Below the pieces are notes generated by a model. The model worked only from the letters and a program-made list of their open reading frames with translations. It made no database searches and was not told the origin of the DNA. This document shows, piece by piece, positions 25,491 to 34,887 of a stretch of DNA of 64,000 nucleotides; position 1 is the first letter of the stretch; every line of letters starts with the position of its first letter. This DNA comes from Desulfofustis glycolicus DSM 9705 (GTDB taxonomy: Bacteria; Desulfobacterota; Desulfobulbia; Desulfobulbales; Desulfocapsaceae). Position numbers and translations under genes: made by a program. The stretch is taken from positions 56,755-120,754 of the forward strand of contig NZ_FQXS01000015.1 in assembly GCF_900130015.1 (NCBI RefSeq), written 5' to 3'.

Positions 25491-26224
25491 GCGTTGTCGG
25501 TACCGGTCCCGGGTCGCTGGCCTATCTCACCCCGGCGGCGCGGGATACCCTGCGGGACGCCGATGTGGTGATCGGCTACCGGACCTATCTCGATCTGCTC
25601 GGCGAGGTCATCGCCGACAAAGATATCGTCTCCTCGACAATGATGCAGGAGGTGGATCGAGTCAGGAGCGCGCTGGTGTTGGCCGAAGGCGGCAAGAAGG
25701 TAGCCCTCGTTTCCGGCGGCGATCCGGGTGTTTACGCGATGGCCGGTTTAGTCTACGAGATGGCCGCCGAGCTCGACAGTCGTGTCGATATCAGAGTCAT
25801 TGCCGGTATCGCCGCCCTCAACGGCTGTGCCGAGCGTCTCGGTGCGCCGCTGATGCACGATTTCGCGTCAATCAGTCTGTCCGATCTGCTGACACCGTGG
25901 GAGATGATAGAACAGCGTCTGCAGGCTGCCGCCGGTGCTGATTTTGTCATTGTCCTCTACAACCCGAGATCAAAAAAACGCAGCCACCAGTTAACTCGCG
26001 CCCTCGACATCATCGGCGAGCACCGGAGTCCGGACACGCCGGTCGGGATCGTCACGGCGGCTACCCGGCAGCGGGAACGGGTCGTCGTTACCAGCCTCGA
26101 AGCCTTTGATGTGGAGTTGGTCGATATGCAGACCACGGTCATTGTCGGTAATTCGCACACCTTTGTCTGGCGTGGCAAGATGATTACACCACGCGGCTAT
26201 CGTTCAAAGTATCGACTGGATTGA
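25448..26224 (+). CDS. cbiH: Cobalt-precorrin-3B C17-methyltransferase
   Basis: 258 residues. The tetrapyrrole methylase fold is clear: LSVVGTGPGSLAYLTPAAR, VALVSGGDPGVYAMAGL, IAGIAALNGCAERLGAPLMHDF and IVLYNPRSKKR. The GAPLMHDFASISLSDLL block is characteristic of the CobJ/CbiH branch. It transfers a methyl from S-adenosylmethionine to C17 with ring contraction. The ATG lies inside cbiG; a later TTG at 25486, just before the glycine loop, is an alternative start. Confidence 0.92.
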   Translation: MENNNGSSGSAGRLSVVGTGPGSLAYLTPAARDTLRDADVVIGYRTYLDLLGEVIADKDIVSSTMMQEVDRVRSALVLAEGGKKVALVSGGDPGVYAMAGLVYEMAAELDSRVDIRVIAGIAALNGCAERLGAPLMHDFASISLSDLLTPWEMIEQRLQAAAGADFVIVLYNPRSKKRSHQLTRALDIIGEHRSPDTPVGIVTAATRQRERVVVTSLEAFDVELVDMQTTVIVGNSHTFVWRGKMITPRGYRSKYRLD

Positions 26225-26229
26225 AAACC

Positions 26230-26820
26230 ATGCACATCTATCTTGTTCGGCACGGTCGCACCACTGCTCCTGACGCCTATAACGGCAGCACCGATATCGC
26301 CTTGTCTCCGGAGGGGATGCAGCAAGCCCGGTACTCGTCGTCGCTGCTCAAGGCTATTGCCTTCGATGCCTGTTATTGTAGCCCGCTGCAGCGCTGCCGC
26401 GATACCCTCGATCTGCTCGGTGTGCCTGTTACGGCAGCGATTGAAGATGAATTACGGGAGATCGATTTCGGCCGGTGGGAAGGACTGACCCTGGCTCAAA
26501 TAGCCGAGCGTGACCAGCTCAACCTGGATCGCTGGCAGCGGGAGCGGGGGCGATTTTCCTTTCCCGGCGGTGAAGGAATTGAGACCTTCAGCCGGCGGGT
26601 CGCCGACTGGTTCGATCGGCTCGCCTGCCGCGACCATCAGCGGGTCCTTGTTGTTACTCATGCCGGCGTTATCCGGCGGGCGCTCTGCCATCTCCTCGGG
26701 TTCGGGCACGATCACGTCTATACCTTCGGAATCAGGGAAGCAGGTATTACCCTGGTTCACCGCCGGCCTGATTTCTGCGTTCTCGAGTTCCTCAATCGGG
26801 GTGGAGAGCGCGATGGCTGA
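26230..26820 (+). CDS. cobC: Alpha-ribazole-5'-phosphate phosphatase (histidine phosphatase family)
   Basis: 196 residues from the ATG at 26230; a TTG at 26221 overlapping the cbiH stop is the alternative. The RHG motif of histidine phosphatases is LVRHGRTTAP, with the second catalytic histidine in VVTHAGVIRRALCHLLG. LREIDFGRWEGLT holds the acid glutamate region. CobC removes the 5'-phosphate late in nucleotide-loop assembly. Position between cbiH and cobU supports the cobalamin role over a general phosphoglycerate mutase. It overlaps cobU by eight bases. Confidence 0.88.
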   Translation: MHIYLVRHGRTTAPDAYNGSTDIALSPEGMQQARYSSSLLKAIAFDACYCSPLQRCRDTLDLLGVPVTAAIEDELREIDFGRWEGLTLAQIAERDQLNLDRWQRERGRFSFPGGEGIETFSRRVADWFDRLACRDHQRVLVVTHAGVIRRALCHLLGFGHDHVYTFGIREAGITLVHRRPDFCVLEFLNRGGERDG

Positions 26821-27367
26821 GATTATTCTGGTGGTCGGCGGCACGCGCAGCGGTAAGAGCGATTATGCCCAGCGGCGCGGCGAAGCGATCACCGGTCGCC
26901 GCTGTTTCATGGCGACCTGCAGGGAAGCCGATGCGGAAATGAGCCGGCGGGTGGCTCGTCACCGGGCCGCCCGCGACCCGCAGGACTGGACGACCGTCGA
27001 AGAACCGTTGCGGCTCGCCGCAGCCCTGGAGGATCACCCGGACTATGACGTCTATCTGATTGATTGCTTGACGCTCTGGCTCGGCAATCTCCTGGACCAC
27101 AGGCCGCACGCTTCCCCCGACGACCTGGAAGCCGATGTTATGGAGCTGATCGACGATTTGCTGCAACGACTGCGGGTGAGCGGCGGCAGCGTCATCCTGG
27201 TCAGCAGCGAAGTCGGTATGGGTATCGTGCCGGAAAACCGGCTCGCCCGTCTCTACCGCGACCTGCTCGGCCGTTGTAATCAACGGATTGCCGGGCTGGC
27301 CGATGAGGTGGTGCTCGTCAGTTGCGGCTTACCACTCTGGCTCAAAACAAGCAAAGGAGAAGTATGA
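26813..27367 (+). CDS. cobU: Adenosylcobinamide kinase / guanylyltransferase
   Basis: 184 residues from the ATG at 26813, which has GGAGAG upstream and places the P-loop near the N-terminus (ILVVGGTRSGKSDYAQR). The active-site region RRVARHRAARDPQDWTTVEEP holds the guanylylated histidine. IDCLTLWLGNLL and SSEVGMGIVPENRLARLYRD complete the family pattern. CobU phosphorylates adenosylcobinamide and then converts it to the GDP form. It overlaps cobC at its start and cobT at its end (ATGA). Confidence 0.95.
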   Translation: MAEIILVVGGTRSGKSDYAQRRGEAITGRRCFMATCREADAEMSRRVARHRAARDPQDWTTVEEPLRLAAALEDHPDYDVYLIDCLTLWLGNLLDHRPHASPDDLEADVMELIDDLLQRLRVSGGSVILVSSEVGMGIVPENRLARLYRDLLGRCNQRIAGLADEVVLVSCGLPLWLKTSKGEV

Positions 27368-28428
27368 AGCTGTTGGAAAAAACCTGTCGGGACATTTTCC
27401 CGCAGGATAGCGAAATGCGTGCGGCGGCCAAAGCCCGGCTCGACCAGTTGGCACTGCCGCACTGGGCCCTCGGTGATCTGATGGACCTGGCCATCGAACT
27501 GGCCGGCATGACCCGGTCGATGTCTCCGTCGTTCAAGCGGAAAGCCGTGGTAACCATGGCCGGCGACCACGGCGTGGTCGCCGAAGGGGTCAGCAAGTTT
27601 CCCCAGGAAGTGACGCCGCAGATGGTCGCCAATTTCGTTAACGGCGGCGCCGGGATCAACGCGTTGGCTCGACAGGTTGGCGCCGAGGTGCTGGTGGTCG
27701 ATATGGGTGTAAACAGCGATTTGAGCGCTCTCAGTGCGGCCGGCAAGATCATCGATAAGAAGGTAGGCCCGGGAACCAACAATATCGCCCGGGGACCGGC
27801 GATGAGCATTGCCGCTGCCCGGCGCGCCGTCGAGGCCGGTATAGAAGTGGCCCAATCGTTGCGGGAGTACGACCTGCTCGGTACCGGAGACATGGGGATC
27901 GGCAACACCACGCCCAGCTCGGCGATCGCTGCGGTGCTGACGGGCCGGCCGGTTGAAGAGGTCACCGGCCGTGGAACCGGCCTCAACGACGAGCAATATC
28001 GCCGGAAAATCAACGTTCTCGAGCAGATTCTTCAGGTCAATCGCCCGGATCCGAGCAACGGACTCGAGGTACTTGCCGCGATCGGCGGCTTTGAAATCGG
28101 CGGTATTGCCGGACTGATTATCGGCGCCGCGGCGCAGCGACAGCCGGTCCTGGTCGACGGCTTGATCTCCACGGCCGGCGCTCTGATCGCCTACCGGATC
28201 GAGCCGTTCGTTCGCGACTATATCATCTGTGCCCACCGTTCGGTCGAACCGGGCCATAAATACATGCAGGAGATGCTGGGCTGGCCCCGCCCGCTACTCG
28301 ACCTGAATCTGCGACTGGGTGAGGGGACCGGGGCAGCGCTGGCCATGAATATCGTCGAAGCGGCCCGGGCGGTGCTGGTCGACATCGCCACCTTTGCCGA
28401 GGCGGCGGTCGCCCAGGCGGACAAATAA
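27364..28428 (+). CDS. cobT: Nicotinate-nucleotide--dimethylbenzimidazole phosphoribosyltransferase
   Basis: 354 residues from the ATG at 27364 after AAAGGAGAA. Family marks are VVTMAGDHGVVAEGVS, QMVANFVNGGAGINALARQ, VVDMGVNSD, LLGTGDMGIGNTTPSSAI and the C-terminal LRLGEGTGAALAM, which contains the catalytic glutamate. CobT makes alpha-ribazole phosphate, the lower-ligand nucleotide, from nicotinate mononucleotide and a base. Whether the base is dimethylbenzimidazole cannot be told; no bluB or bza gene is in the window. Confidence 0.96.
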   Translation: MKLLEKTCRDIFPQDSEMRAAAKARLDQLALPHWALGDLMDLAIELAGMTRSMSPSFKRKAVVTMAGDHGVVAEGVSKFPQEVTPQMVANFVNGGAGINALARQVGAEVLVVDMGVNSDLSALSAAGKIIDKKVGPGTNNIARGPAMSIAAARRAVEAGIEVAQSLREYDLLGTGDMGIGNTTPSSAIAAVLTGRPVEEVTGRGTGLNDEQYRRKINVLEQILQVNRPDPSNGLEVLAAIGGFEIGGIAGLIIGAAAQRQPVLVDGLISTAGALIAYRIEPFVRDYIICAHRSVEPGHKYMQEMLGWPRPLLDLNLRLGEGTGAALAMNIVEAARAVLVDIATFAEAAVAQADK

Positions 28429-28430
28429 CC

Positions 28431-29219
28431 GTGCCCTCTCAGCACCGGGAAAGCAGCGCCCGTCGGGCCGTCGCGCACCCCGTCAGGTCATTGCTGACGG
28501 CTCTGGGTTTTCTCAGTATCATTCCGATCACCACCCGCGACGGTGACGAGCGGGGTGAGTTTGCTGCCGCATTGTTTTATTTCCCGCTCGTCGGCCTGCT
28601 GCTCGGCGGACTGGCCGCCGTCTTTTTCCTGGTGCTGCAGCCGATCCTGCCGCCGCTGGTGGTCGGTGCGCTGCTGGCAGTCCTGCTCAGTCTGTTGTCC
28701 GGCTTCATTCACCTCGACGGATTGGCCGATAGCGCCGATGGCTTCTTCAGCGGCACGCCCCGCGAGCGCTGTCTGGAAATCATGCGAGACAGCCGGATCG
28801 GGGTCATGGGCAGTGCGGCGATCTGCTCGCTGTTGGTGATCAAAGTTGCGGCACTGGCTTCGATCGATGGCGGGCAGATGATTGTTGCCCTGCTGGTAGC
28901 GGCCACCGGTGGCCGGGTCGGCATCGTCTGTATGATGGCCCTGTTACCCTATGCCCGCAGCGGCTCGGGACTTGGTCTGCTCTTCTACGGCGGCGCCACC
29001 CGGCAGGCGGCGGTCGTGTCGATTCTGCTGCTGGCAGTGCTCGTGCTGGTGTCGGCCGGCCACAGGTTCATGCCGATTTTCACTGCGGCGGCCGCACTGC
29101 TGTTGCTGCTGGCGGCACTGTGCCGGAAAAAAATCGGCGGCGCTACCGGGGATACCCTGGGAGCGACCTGCGAGATGATGGAAGCGACGATATTGATCGT
29201 CTTCTCGATGACTCTCTGA
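28431..29219 (+). CDS. cobS: Adenosylcobinamide-GDP ribazoletransferase
   Basis: 262 residues from GTG, two bases after the cobT stop. It is an integral membrane protein with about six helices. The conserved block HLDGLADSADGFFSGTPRERCLEIMRDSRIGVMG is split here by its parts DGLADSADGFF and MRDSRIGVMG; the acidic residues bind magnesium. GATGDTLGATCEMMEA near the C-terminus is the second signature. CobS joins the activated corrinoid with alpha-ribazole (phosphate) at the cytoplasmic membrane. Confidence 0.94.
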   Translation: MPSQHRESSARRAVAHPVRSLLTALGFLSIIPITTRDGDERGEFAAALFYFPLVGLLLGGLAAVFFLVLQPILPPLVVGALLAVLLSLLSGFIHLDGLADSADGFFSGTPRERCLEIMRDSRIGVMGSAAICSLLVIKVAALASIDGGQMIVALLVAATGGRVGIVCMMALLPYARSGSGLGLLFYGGATRQAAVVSILLLAVLVLVSAGHRFMPIFTAAAALLLLLAALCRKKIGGATGDTLGATCEMMEATILIVFSMTL

Positions 29220-29232
29220 TGATGCGCACCCG

Positions 29233-31842
29233 ATGAAAACAGCAGATAAAAATGGCCGGTCGGCCGACTGCACGCCACTCAGCCGGCAGGAACACGGCGG
29301 CAATATCTACAAACTGCTGCGGGAGATAAGCGACACCGCAGAACTGCTTGATTTCAGCGCCAACATCAATCCGCTCGGCCCGCCGGCCTGGTTGCGTTCC
29401 CAGGTCAATCGTCAGTTGGCGATGATTGCGCACTACCCGGATCCCGAGTGCCGGGAATTGATCCGGACAATTGGCGATCGTTACCGGGTCGACGAACGCC
29501 TGGTGGTAGCGGCCAACGGCACAACGGAACTGCTCCACCTGCTGCCGCATATCATCGAGCCGCGGCCGGTGATCATTCCGGTGCCGTCATATATCGATTA
29601 CCAGCGGGTGTTCACCGGCACCGGGTTTGCGGTACAGACGGTAACGCTTGACGAGTCCGACGGTTTTGCCATTACCGGAGAGCGGCTTGCCGGTTGGCTG
29701 CACGGCGGAGAAATCGTGATCTTCGGTAACCCGGCTAACCCGGCCGGCTCACTGCTGGCCGATACGGAGATTCGCGCGGCGGCCGAGGCTTTTCCCGACA
29801 CGCTGTTTGTCGTCGATGAGGCGTTTCACGATTTTACCGCCGACTTTCAGACCGTTGGCGGCAGCACCGACAATATCATCACGCTCAACTCGCTGACCAA
29901 GTTCTTCGCACTGCCCGGGCTGCGCGTCGGCTTCGGTATCCTGCCCGAGCGCTACGCCGAACGGATGCGGCAGTCATTGCCGCCGTGGTCGGTCAATACC
30001 CTCGCCCAGAGCGTTGCCGCCGAGGCACTGCGCGACGACGATTACTGCCGGTCGACCCGGAGCACTTGCCGACGGCTGCGCGAGGAACTAGCCGGCAGGC
30101 TGGCGCGGATCAGCGGTCTTAAGGTATACGACTCGGCGGCCAATTATCTGCTGCTGCGCTGTACCGCCGGGCCGGATGGCGAAGAGCTCTATGCCCGGCT
30201 ATTGGCACGGGGCATCGTGATCAGGCGGTGCAGCAACTATCAGGGTCTCGATCGCACCTATCTGCGCGTCGCCGTGCGAACCGGAGAAGAAAATCGGCAG
30301 CTGATCGAGGCGCTGCAGGATGCTTTCGAATCGCCGGTAAGGACCGCTTCGTCACGACCAACCAGGCGGGCGCGGGCCTTGATGTTCCAGGGCACCTCCT
30401 CCAACGCTGGCAAGTCGATCATGGCTGCAGCGTTCTGCCGCATCCTGCTGCAGGAAGGTCTGCGGGTGGCGCCGTTCAAGGCCCAGAATATGTCGCTGAA
30501 CTCCCATGTAACCCGTGACGGCGGCGAGATGGGGCGGGCCCAGGTGGTTCAGGCGATGGCGGCCCGGGTCGATCCGGACTGGCGGATGAATCCGGTCCTG
30601 CTGAAACCCAACAGCGACACCGGTAGTCAGGTGATTATCAACGGCCGGCCGGTCGGCACGATGAATGTCAGGGCATATCACCAGTACAAAGAGCAGGCAT
30701 GGGCCGCCGCACGGCAGAGCTATCACGAATTGGCTGCCGACTACGATGTGATCGTGCTGGAAGGGGCCGGCTCTCCTGGCGAGGTCAACCTCAAGCGTCA
30801 CGATTTTGTCAACATGAAAATGGCCCGGGAGGCCCGCTCGCCGGTCCTGCTGGTCGGCGACATCGATCGGGGCGGTGTCTACGCGTCGTTTGCCGGCATC
30901 ATGGATGTACTCGAAGAGTGGGAACGACGGTTGATCGCCGGCTTTATCGTCAACAAGTTCCGCGGCGATCAGTCGCTGCTCGATGAAGCCCATCGCTTTA
31001 TCGAGCGTCATACCGGCCGCCCGGTGTACGGGGTGGTTCCCTACATCTCCGGGATGGCGATCCCGCAGGAGGATTCGGTGGCCTTGCGCGAGGGCTGTTA
31101 CGGCAGGCAGACAGCGACGGCCGACCAGGTGGATATCGCGGTCGTCGATTTACCCCATATCTCCAATTATACCGATATCGATGGATTGCACGGCGAGCCC
31201 GACGTCGTCATCCGGTTCGTCTCTCAGGCTGCTGACCTCGGTCGACCGGACGCGGTGATTCTGCCCGGATCGAAAAATGTCGCCGGCGATCTGGTTGCGT
31301 TGGCCCGGGCGGGTTTTGTCGAAGCGCTGCATGGATACGTCGCGGCCGGCGGCACGTTGGTCGGCATCTGCGGCGGCTACCAGATGCTCGGCGAAACAAT
31401 CAGGGATCCGCACCGGCTAGAGACGAATAATGAGGCCGTTGCCGGACTCGGCCTGCTTGCCGGTACCTCCGTGCTGCAGTCCGGCAAGATCCTGCGCCGG
31501 CGGACCGGCACCCATCTCCTCTCAAATCTGCCGGTTTCCGGCTATGAGATTCACCACGGGGTGACTGAAAATCATCTCACACCGGTGCTCTCATTTCCGG
31601 ACGGATCGACATGCGGCGGCAGCGACGATACGGGCCGGATCTGGGGCGTCTATCTGCACGGGCTGTTCGACGAGGATTTGTTTCGCCGCTGGTTTGTCGA
31701 TCGGCTGCGGCTCGCCAAAGGATTACCGGCTATGAACCAGGTACTTGCCTCGTACGATCTGGACAAGAATCTCGACGAGCTGGCGGCAACGGTGCGGGCC
31801 TGTTTTTCGCTGGAACACATCTATCGATTGATCGGTCTGTGA
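29233..31842 (+). CDS. Fusion: L-threonine-phosphate decarboxylase (CobD) + cobyric acid synthase (CbiP/CobQ)
   Basis: 869 residues, two complete enzymes in one frame. About 1-375 is a class I PLP aminotransferase-fold protein like CobD: LLDFSANINPLGPP, NPANPAGSLL and the lysine in LNSLTKFFALPGLRVGFG. CobD makes aminopropanol phosphate. About 383-869 is cobyric acid synthase: FQGTSSNAGKSIMAAAF, PFKAQNMSLNSHVT, VLLVGDIDRGGVYASFAGI and the glutaminase nucleophile in VGICGGYQMLG. It amidates four side chains of adenosylcobyrinate diamide. The linker near residue 375 is arginine-rich. The two activities feed the next enzyme, CbiB. No stop or frameshift breaks the junction at about 30,360. Confidence 0.93.
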   Translation: MKTADKNGRSADCTPLSRQEHGGNIYKLLREISDTAELLDFSANINPLGPPAWLRSQVNRQLAMIAHYPDPECRELIRTIGDRYRVDERLVVAANGTTELLHLLPHIIEPRPVIIPVPSYIDYQRVFTGTGFAVQTVTLDESDGFAITGERLAGWLHGGEIVIFGNPANPAGSLLADTEIRAAAEAFPDTLFVVDEAFHDFTADFQTVGGSTDNIITLNSLTKFFALPGLRVGFGILPERYAERMRQSLPPWSVNTLAQSVAAEALRDDDYCRSTRSTCRRLREELAGRLARISGLKVYDSAANYLLLRCTAGPDGEELYARLLARGIVIRRCSNYQGLDRTYLRVAVRTGEENRQLIEALQDAFESPVRTASSRPTRRARALMFQGTSSNAGKSIMAAAFCRILLQEGLRVAPFKAQNMSLNSHVTRDGGEMGRAQVVQAMAARVDPDWRMNPVLLKPNSDTGSQVIINGRPVGTMNVRAYHQYKEQAWAAARQSYHELAADYDVIVLEGAGSPGEVNLKRHDFVNMKMAREARSPVLLVGDIDRGGVYASFAGIMDVLEEWERRLIAGFIVNKFRGDQSLLDEAHRFIERHTGRPVYGVVPYISGMAIPQEDSVALREGCYGRQTATADQVDIAVVDLPHISNYTDIDGLHGEPDVVIRFVSQAADLGRPDAVILPGSKNVAGDLVALARAGFVEALHGYVAAGGTLVGICGGYQMLGETIRDPHRLETNNEAVAGLGLLAGTSVLQSGKILRRRTGTHLLSNLPVSGYEIHHGVTENHLTPVLSFPDGSTCGGSDDTGRIWGVYLHGLFDEDLFRRWFVDRLRLAKGLPAMNQVLASYDLDKNLDELAATVRACFSLEHIYRLIGL

Positions 31843-31848
31843 CGGCTT

Positions 31849-32856
31849 ATGGCGGTCTTGTTCATCTCTCTTGCCGCAGTGCTGGCGATCGATCTGCTGA
31901 TCGGCGATCCCCGCTGGCGCTATCACCCGGTTCGGTTGCTCGGCATGCTCTGTGAACGGGCTGAGCGACTGGCTCGCCGGGCCGAGCGATGGTTGCCGGT
32001 CCGGCTCTGCGGCGCGCTCGCCTGGGGCATGGTGAGCGGTGTCAGTTTGGCGGTAGCACTGACGCTGTTGCTGCTTGTCAGCCGGCTGCAGCCACTCGCC
32101 GGTATGGTGTTCGCCGCTGCCGTTCTCTTTTTCAGTATTGCCGCCGGTGATTTGATCCGTCATGCCCGGCAGGTCAGCCGTTACCTGCTCGGGGGCCATC
32201 TCGTTCAGGCCCGGCAGGCGGTGGCGATGATGGTCGGTCGGGACACCGATGCCCTTGACGCAAGTGGGATCGCCCGGGCCTGCATCGAATCGGTGGCCGA
32301 AAACCTGGTCGACGGCGTCACCGCGCCGATTTTCTGGGCCCTTGTCGCGGCGCTTGCCGGCGCCGGTTTCGGTCTTGAACCGTACGGTGCAGCGGTGCTT
32401 GGTGCTGTCGGCTATAAGGCGATCAACACCATGGACTCGATGTGGGGTTACAAAAATGATCGCTACCGGGAATTCGGCTGGTGTGGCGCCCGGGCGGACG
32501 ACATGGCTACGTTTCTGCCGGCCAGGATCAGCGGCCTGATCGTCATCGGCGCCGCCGTCCTGCTCGGCTACGACGGCCGGCAGTCGGCCCGCGTCTTCCG
32601 GCGCGACCGTCTGCAGAGTTCGAGCCCGAACAGCGGTCAGACCGAAGCGGCAGCGGCCGGCGCCTTGGGCGTCCAGCTGGGTGGGACGGCCAGCTATTTC
32701 GGCACCGAGCAACCCAAGCCGCTGATCGGCGGTGGCCTGAGACCGCCGGAAGCGGGCGATATCGAGCGCTGCAATCGCCTGTTAATCGCCGCCGCAATCC
32801 TGTTTACGGCGACTATGATGATAACGATCGGCACGCTTGGTGCGGTGGCAGGGTAA
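31849..32856 (+). CDS. cbiB: Adenosylcobinamide-phosphate synthase
   Basis: 335 residues, several membrane helices. LLIGDPRWRYHPVRLLG at the N-terminus, SIAAGDLIRHARQV, MVGRDTDALDASGIARACIESVAENLVDGVTAPIF (split here as MVGRDTDALD and ESVAENLVDGVTAPIF) and INTMDSMWGYKNDRYREFG are diagnostic. The C-terminal half has TEAAAAGALGVQLGG. CbiB links cobyric acid with aminopropanol phosphate at the membrane. It starts six bases after the CobD-CbiP fusion that makes both of its substrates. Confidence 0.95.
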   Translation: MAVLFISLAAVLAIDLLIGDPRWRYHPVRLLGMLCERAERLARRAERWLPVRLCGALAWGMVSGVSLAVALTLLLLVSRLQPLAGMVFAAAVLFFSIAAGDLIRHARQVSRYLLGGHLVQARQAVAMMVGRDTDALDASGIARACIESVAENLVDGVTAPIFWALVAALAGAGFGLEPYGAAVLGAVGYKAINTMDSMWGYKNDRYREFGWCGARADDMATFLPARISGLIVIGAAVLLGYDGRQSARVFRRDRLQSSSPNSGQTEAAAAGALGVQLGGTASYFGTEQPKPLIGGGLRPPEAGDIERCNRLLIAAAILFTATMMITIGTLGAVAG

Positions 32857-32857
32857 T

Positions 32858-34240
32858 ATGGCTCAGGCTTGTTTTATCATTGGCGCAACGCACAGCGGCG
32901 CCGGCAAAACGACGCTGACGCTGGGAATCATGGCAGCCCTGGTGCGGCGCGGTTACCGTGTACAGCCGTTCAAATGCGGGCCGGATTTTATCGATCCGAC
33001 GCTGCACGAAACGGTCACTGGACGCGTCTCCTACACGCTGGATCTGCACATGATGGGCGCCGACGCCTGCCGCGACCTTTTTTTTGAGCGGGCCGAAACC
33101 GCAGATATCTGTGTGCTCGAGGGGGTCATGGGACTGTTCGACGGCGGCTCCGCCAGCACCGCAGCGTTGGCCAAGGTGCTGCAGGTACCGGTCTTTCTAA
33201 TCGTTGATGCCCAGTCGAGTGCGGAGAGCAATGGTGCGCAGCTGAAAGGCTTTGAGGAGTTCGATGCAGAGCTGACCATCGGCGGGGTGATTTTTAATCG
33301 GATCGGCTCACCGCGCCATCGTCAGTTGATCGAGCAGACGGTAAGGCAGCACTGCCGGACAAAGATCGTTGGCTGGGTGATGCGCGATCATGCTTTCACC
33401 ATTGCCGAGCGGCATCTCGGGCTGCACATGGGCAGCGAGCACCCCCTCGCCGATGACGATCGCCGCCGGCTGGAGCAGACCATCGAGGAGCATCTCGATC
33501 TGCCCGCTATGCTGGAGCTGGCTGTCCCGCCGCGCCGACCAGAGCGGTCCCGCGGCCGGAAGGGTCGACCTCCGGTCGGAGCCAGGCCGACCATGCGTAT
33601 CGGTGTGGCCGAAGACGAGGCATTCTGCTTCTATTACCGGCAGAATTTCGAACTGCTGATCGCGGCCGGTTTCGACATCGTTCGCTTCAGTCCGCTTCAT
33701 GACCGGCACCTTCCAGAAGGGGTGGCCCTGCTCTATTTCGGCGGCGGTTACCCGGAACTGCACGCTGCGGCGCTCAGTGCCAACGAGGAGATGCGTTCGG
33801 CGGTGCGCGAGCGTTTCGCAGCCGGACTGCCGATCTACGGTGAGTGCGGCGGTTTCATGTATCTCTGCCGGCAACTGGTCGATCAGTCCGGGCAGCTGCA
33901 CCAAATGACCGATATCTTCCCCTTCCGGACAACCATGGGGACGCGGCTGCGGCGGCTCGGTTATCGAACCGTCGAGTTGCAGCAAGATTGCCTTCTCGGG
34001 CGTAGCGGGGACCGTCTGTTCGGTCATGAATTTCATTATTCGGACCTCGACGCCGGCCAGTCGGTCGATGAAACACCTCCCATCGTGACCTGCTATCGCC
34101 TTGATAATAATTCTTCGGAAGGCTATAGTATCGGATCGGCTCTGGGGAGCTATGTTCATTTGCATTTTGCCAATACCCCGAAGGTGTTGATTCATCTTCG
34201 ACGACAACTTGAACGGGACCAACCATGCGCGGTGGAATGA
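32858..34240 (+). CDS. cbiA: Cobyrinate a,c-diamide synthase
   Basis: 460 residues from the ATG at 32858, one base after the cbiB stop. The ATP-binding dethiobiotin-synthetase-like half has GATHSGAGKTTLTLG, PFKCGPDFIDPTLH and VLEGVMGLFDG. The class I glutaminase half has the nucleophile in IYGECGGFMYLCRQL and a late histidine in GHEFHYS. CbiA amidates the a and c side chains of the corrin ring. A basic proline- and arginine-rich linker of about 20 residues (around 225-245) joins the halves. It overlaps cbiC by 16 bases. Confidence 0.95.
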   Translation: MAQACFIIGATHSGAGKTTLTLGIMAALVRRGYRVQPFKCGPDFIDPTLHETVTGRVSYTLDLHMMGADACRDLFFERAETADICVLEGVMGLFDGGSASTAALAKVLQVPVFLIVDAQSSAESNGAQLKGFEEFDAELTIGGVIFNRIGSPRHRQLIEQTVRQHCRTKIVGWVMRDHAFTIAERHLGLHMGSEHPLADDDRRRLEQTIEEHLDLPAMLELAVPPRRPERSRGRKGRPPVGARPTMRIGVAEDEAFCFYYRQNFELLIAAGFDIVRFSPLHDRHLPEGVALLYFGGGYPELHAAALSANEEMRSAVRERFAAGLPIYGECGGFMYLCRQLVDQSGQLHQMTDIFPFRTTMGTRLRRLGYRTVELQQDCLLGRSGDRLFGHEFHYSDLDAGQSVDETPPIVTCYRLDNNSSEGYSIGSALGSYVHLHFANTPKVLIHLRRQLERDQPCAVE

Positions 34241-34887
34241 TTAGAGACGTTGCTCCTGAAGATATCGAACGTCTCAGTTTCGCGATGATCGAAGAAGAGT
34301 TTTTTGACCAGACCGGTCTTCACCCGGAGTCATTCGATAGGCACACGTTCCGGATCATCAGGCGCGTTATCCATGCCAGCGGCGATTTCAGTTTCGCCCG
34401 GTCCCTGGTCTTTCACGAGCGGGCGATCCCCGCCGGTATCGCGGCGATCCGGCAGGGGAGGGCGATCGTCATCGATGTTTCGATGGGAGCGGCCGGCATT
34501 AACCGCGGCCTGGTAGAACGGTTTGGCGGCAGGGTAATCTGTCGGATCGGCGATCCGGGCATTGCCGAAGAGGCCCGGCGCAACGGCCAGACCAGGAGTG
34601 AAACGGCCCTACGGCGGACGATGGCCGACGATCCCGGCATCATTACCGTCGGTAACGCACCGACCGCACTGCTCACGGTGATGAAGATGGTCGAGCGGCG
34701 CCAGCTCCGTCCGGAGCTGGTCGTCGGCGTGCCGGTAGGTTTCGTCAACGCCGCCGAAGCCAAAGCGCTTTTACGGCAACAGGACTATCCATTTATTACC
34801 AATACGGGGCGCACCGGCGGCAGTTCGATAGCCGTGGCGATCGTTAATGCGCTGCTGCACATTGCCGAAATCAGAGAGGAAAACTGA
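34225..34887 (+). CDS. cbiC: Cobalt-precorrin-8 methylmutase
   Basis: 220 residues. CbiC moves the C11 methyl group to C12, forming cobyrinate. The catalytic histidine sits in IIRRVIHASGDFSFA. VDVSMGAAGI-type sequence (VIDVSMGAAGINRGL), VGNAPTALLTVMKMV and VGVPVGFVNAAEAK are typical. Its start lies inside the end of cbiA, and its stop overlaps the next gene as TGATG. Confidence 0.95.
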   Translation: MRGGMIRDVAPEDIERLSFAMIEEEFFDQTGLHPESFDRHTFRIIRRVIHASGDFSFARSLVFHERAIPAGIAAIRQGRAIVIDVSMGAAGINRGLVERFGGRVICRIGDPGIAEEARRNGQTRSETALRRTMADDPGIITVGNAPTALLTVMKMVERRQLRPELVVGVPVGFVNAAEAKALLRQQDYPFITNTGRTGGSSIAVAIVNALLHIAEIREEN

